A DNA stretch of 5,440 nucleotides from an uncultured Eubacteriales bacterium (GTDB taxonomy: Bacteria > Bacillota > Clostridia > Christensenellales > QALW01), in NCBI GenBank assembly GCA_900552055.1, contig URYI01000132.1, positions 1 through 5,440 on the forward strand, read 5' to 3'. The notes under the pieces were generated by a model that searched no databases, was not told the origin of the DNA, and saw only the letters and a program-made list of their open reading frames with translations. Below, piece after piece: positions 4,591-5,440 of the stretch; positions within the stretch are counted from its first letter, which is position 1; every line of letters starts with the position of its first letter. Position numbers and translations under genes: made by a program.

Positions 4591-5440
4591 TTAGATTTTG
4601 TTTTTTCTGCGGTTGACCGCCAGCGCGCCTAAAGCCAGCACTGCGGCAGGAACACCTGCAAAAAGCAGAATGTCTCTATCGCCGCTCGCACTTGTATCGT
4701 CCTTATCATCGCCTGTTCCCGGCTGTTCGCTCCCAGGCTGTTCCGCAGACAAATCTATATCGCCTTTTTCTGCGGTATTATCAGTAACTCCCTCGCCGTA
4801 AAAGAAAATATCATCTATCAGAAGATAGCTGTCAGTCTGGTCAGCCGCGCCAACCTCACCGAACTCAAGGCAAACCCTGTCCGTCTGATAATTTTTCGCA
4901 TCTTCAACGGTAGCCTGAGCACCGTTAGCCCAGCTGTTTCCCAGAGAGGTAAGCGGGAACATCACATATCCTTTAAAGCCGGCAGGCACTTCGATAAAGG
5001 CGTTAGCCGAAACAGTATTCTCCGTTGCCTCGCCGTCCTGCACAACATAATATACCGAACCGGCAAGATTCTCAAAAAATCCCTCGTTAGCGTAAAGATG
5101 GCCTTTAAAGCCTATTACATTTTCAGTATTATTTTCAAGATACATGCCTATTCCCTGCAAGCCGTCCAGATTGGCTCCCTCAAGAGAGGCCGAACCATTT
5201 GTAAGCAGCTGCAAGTTTTGAGTCCATGCGCTCTGATAATAGAACCTCAGAGCATTATCAACGTACTGGAGACTTAATTCGGGGCTGGAATTGGTATACT
5301 GCACCCATTTATTCCCCTCAGATTTTTCAGTGTTCAAACCGATTAATCCAGTGTCCTCACCCGTAAAATCATCGATAACCCAGATGGTCAGCGAATCATC
5401 CGTCCAGGGCGTGGGCAGTTCTGCGGCCGCCGCCGGCACA
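4591..5440 (-). CDS. Partial secreted surface protein with C-terminal membrane/wall anchor
   Basis: Only the C-terminal 282 or so residues are in the window. The frame runs off the upstream edge, and the first GTG is most likely an internal Val, not a start. The opening VPAAAAELPTPW may be the end of a signal peptide or a linker. Residues about 15-215 form an acidic, aromatic-rich, beta-type domain with IDDFTGED near its start, LQGIGMYLEN, GFKGYVMFPLTSL (154-166) and YLLIDDIFFYGE (205-216) at its end. That pattern resembles carbohydrate-binding, jelly-roll-like modules on clostridial surface proteins; the match is by impression only. An acidic Pro/Gly/Ser linker with a PGSEQPGTG near-repeat (235-243) follows, then SASGD (250-254), a helix (about 256-275) and the basic tail RRKNKI. 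This copies a sortase-signal layout without a clear LPXTG or NPXTG. A strong terminator follows, so it is the last gene of its unit. Confidence 0.75.
   Translation of the reverse strand, partial: VPAAAAELPTPWTDDSLTIWVIDDFTGEDTGLIGLNTEKSEGNKWVQYTNSSPELSLQYVDNALRFYYQSAWTQNLQLLTNGSASLEGANLDGLQGIGMYLENNTENVIGFKGHLYANEGFFENLAGSVYYVVQDGEATENTVSANAFIEVPAGFKGYVMFPLTSLGNSWANGAQATVEDAKNYQTDRVCLEFGEVGAADQTDSYLLIDDIFFYGEGVTDNTAEKGDIDLSAEQPGSEQPGTGDDKDDTSASGDRDILLFAGVPAAVLALGALAVNRRKNKI

Noticed and set aside
4598..4801. A 67-codon plus-strand frame opposite the surface-protein tail
   Set aside because: It is a Ser/Pro-rich shadow of the linker and anchor region, whose minus-strand reading makes clear biological sense and is followed by a terminator.

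Overview
The window reads as a piece of a low-to-mid GC Gram-positive (monoderm) anaerobe, most likely a gut-type clostridium. The signs are strong AGGAGG-type ribosome binding sites, a MsmX/UgpC-type sugar ATPase standing alone, a MacB-like exporter with no outer-membrane partner, and a surface protein ending in an acidic linker, one membrane helix and a basic tail. This placement is an inference; no rRNA or other marker gene is present. All convincing genes lie on the minus strand, so transcription runs from high to low coordinates.

Layout in the direction of transcription. (1) 5440-4591: the C-terminal 282 or so residues of a secreted, membrane- or wall-anchored protein whose 5' end is outside the window. 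It closes with a perfect 16-bp-stem intrinsic terminator at 4531-4571. (2) 4530-4224: about 300 bases without a convincing gene, which should hold the promoter of the next operon. They also contain a 10-bp tandem repeat and a small hydrophobic reading frame interrupted by two stops. (3) 4223-1327: a tight three-gene operon for a tripartite ABC exporter, in the order membrane fusion protein, ATPase, FtsX/MacB-type permease, with gaps of 3 and 2 nt. (4) 1326-1223: an intergenic stretch with an 11-bp-stem dyad followed by a T-rich run, a possible extended -10 box inside that dyad, and a strong ribosome binding site. (5) 1222-98: a complete sugar ABC transporter ATPase of the UgpC/MsmX/MsmK family, with a hairpin plus T-run across its stop codon. 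A second, GC-rich hairpin lies at 1-20.

How the genes work together. The exporter genes form one unit resembling B. subtilis YknXYZ and the MacAB family. Such systems usually expel peptides, antimicrobials or similar amphipathic substrates; the substrate here cannot be read from sequence. The sugar ATPase is probably a separate unit that energises carbohydrate importers encoded elsewhere, since no permease or binding protein gene adjoins it here. The surface protein may bind carbohydrate or cell-surface material. No strong sign of an undescribed multi-gene system was found. The items most worth a second look are the interrupted small membrane ORF, the dyad between exporter and sugar ATPase, and the atypical C-terminal anchor of the surface protein.
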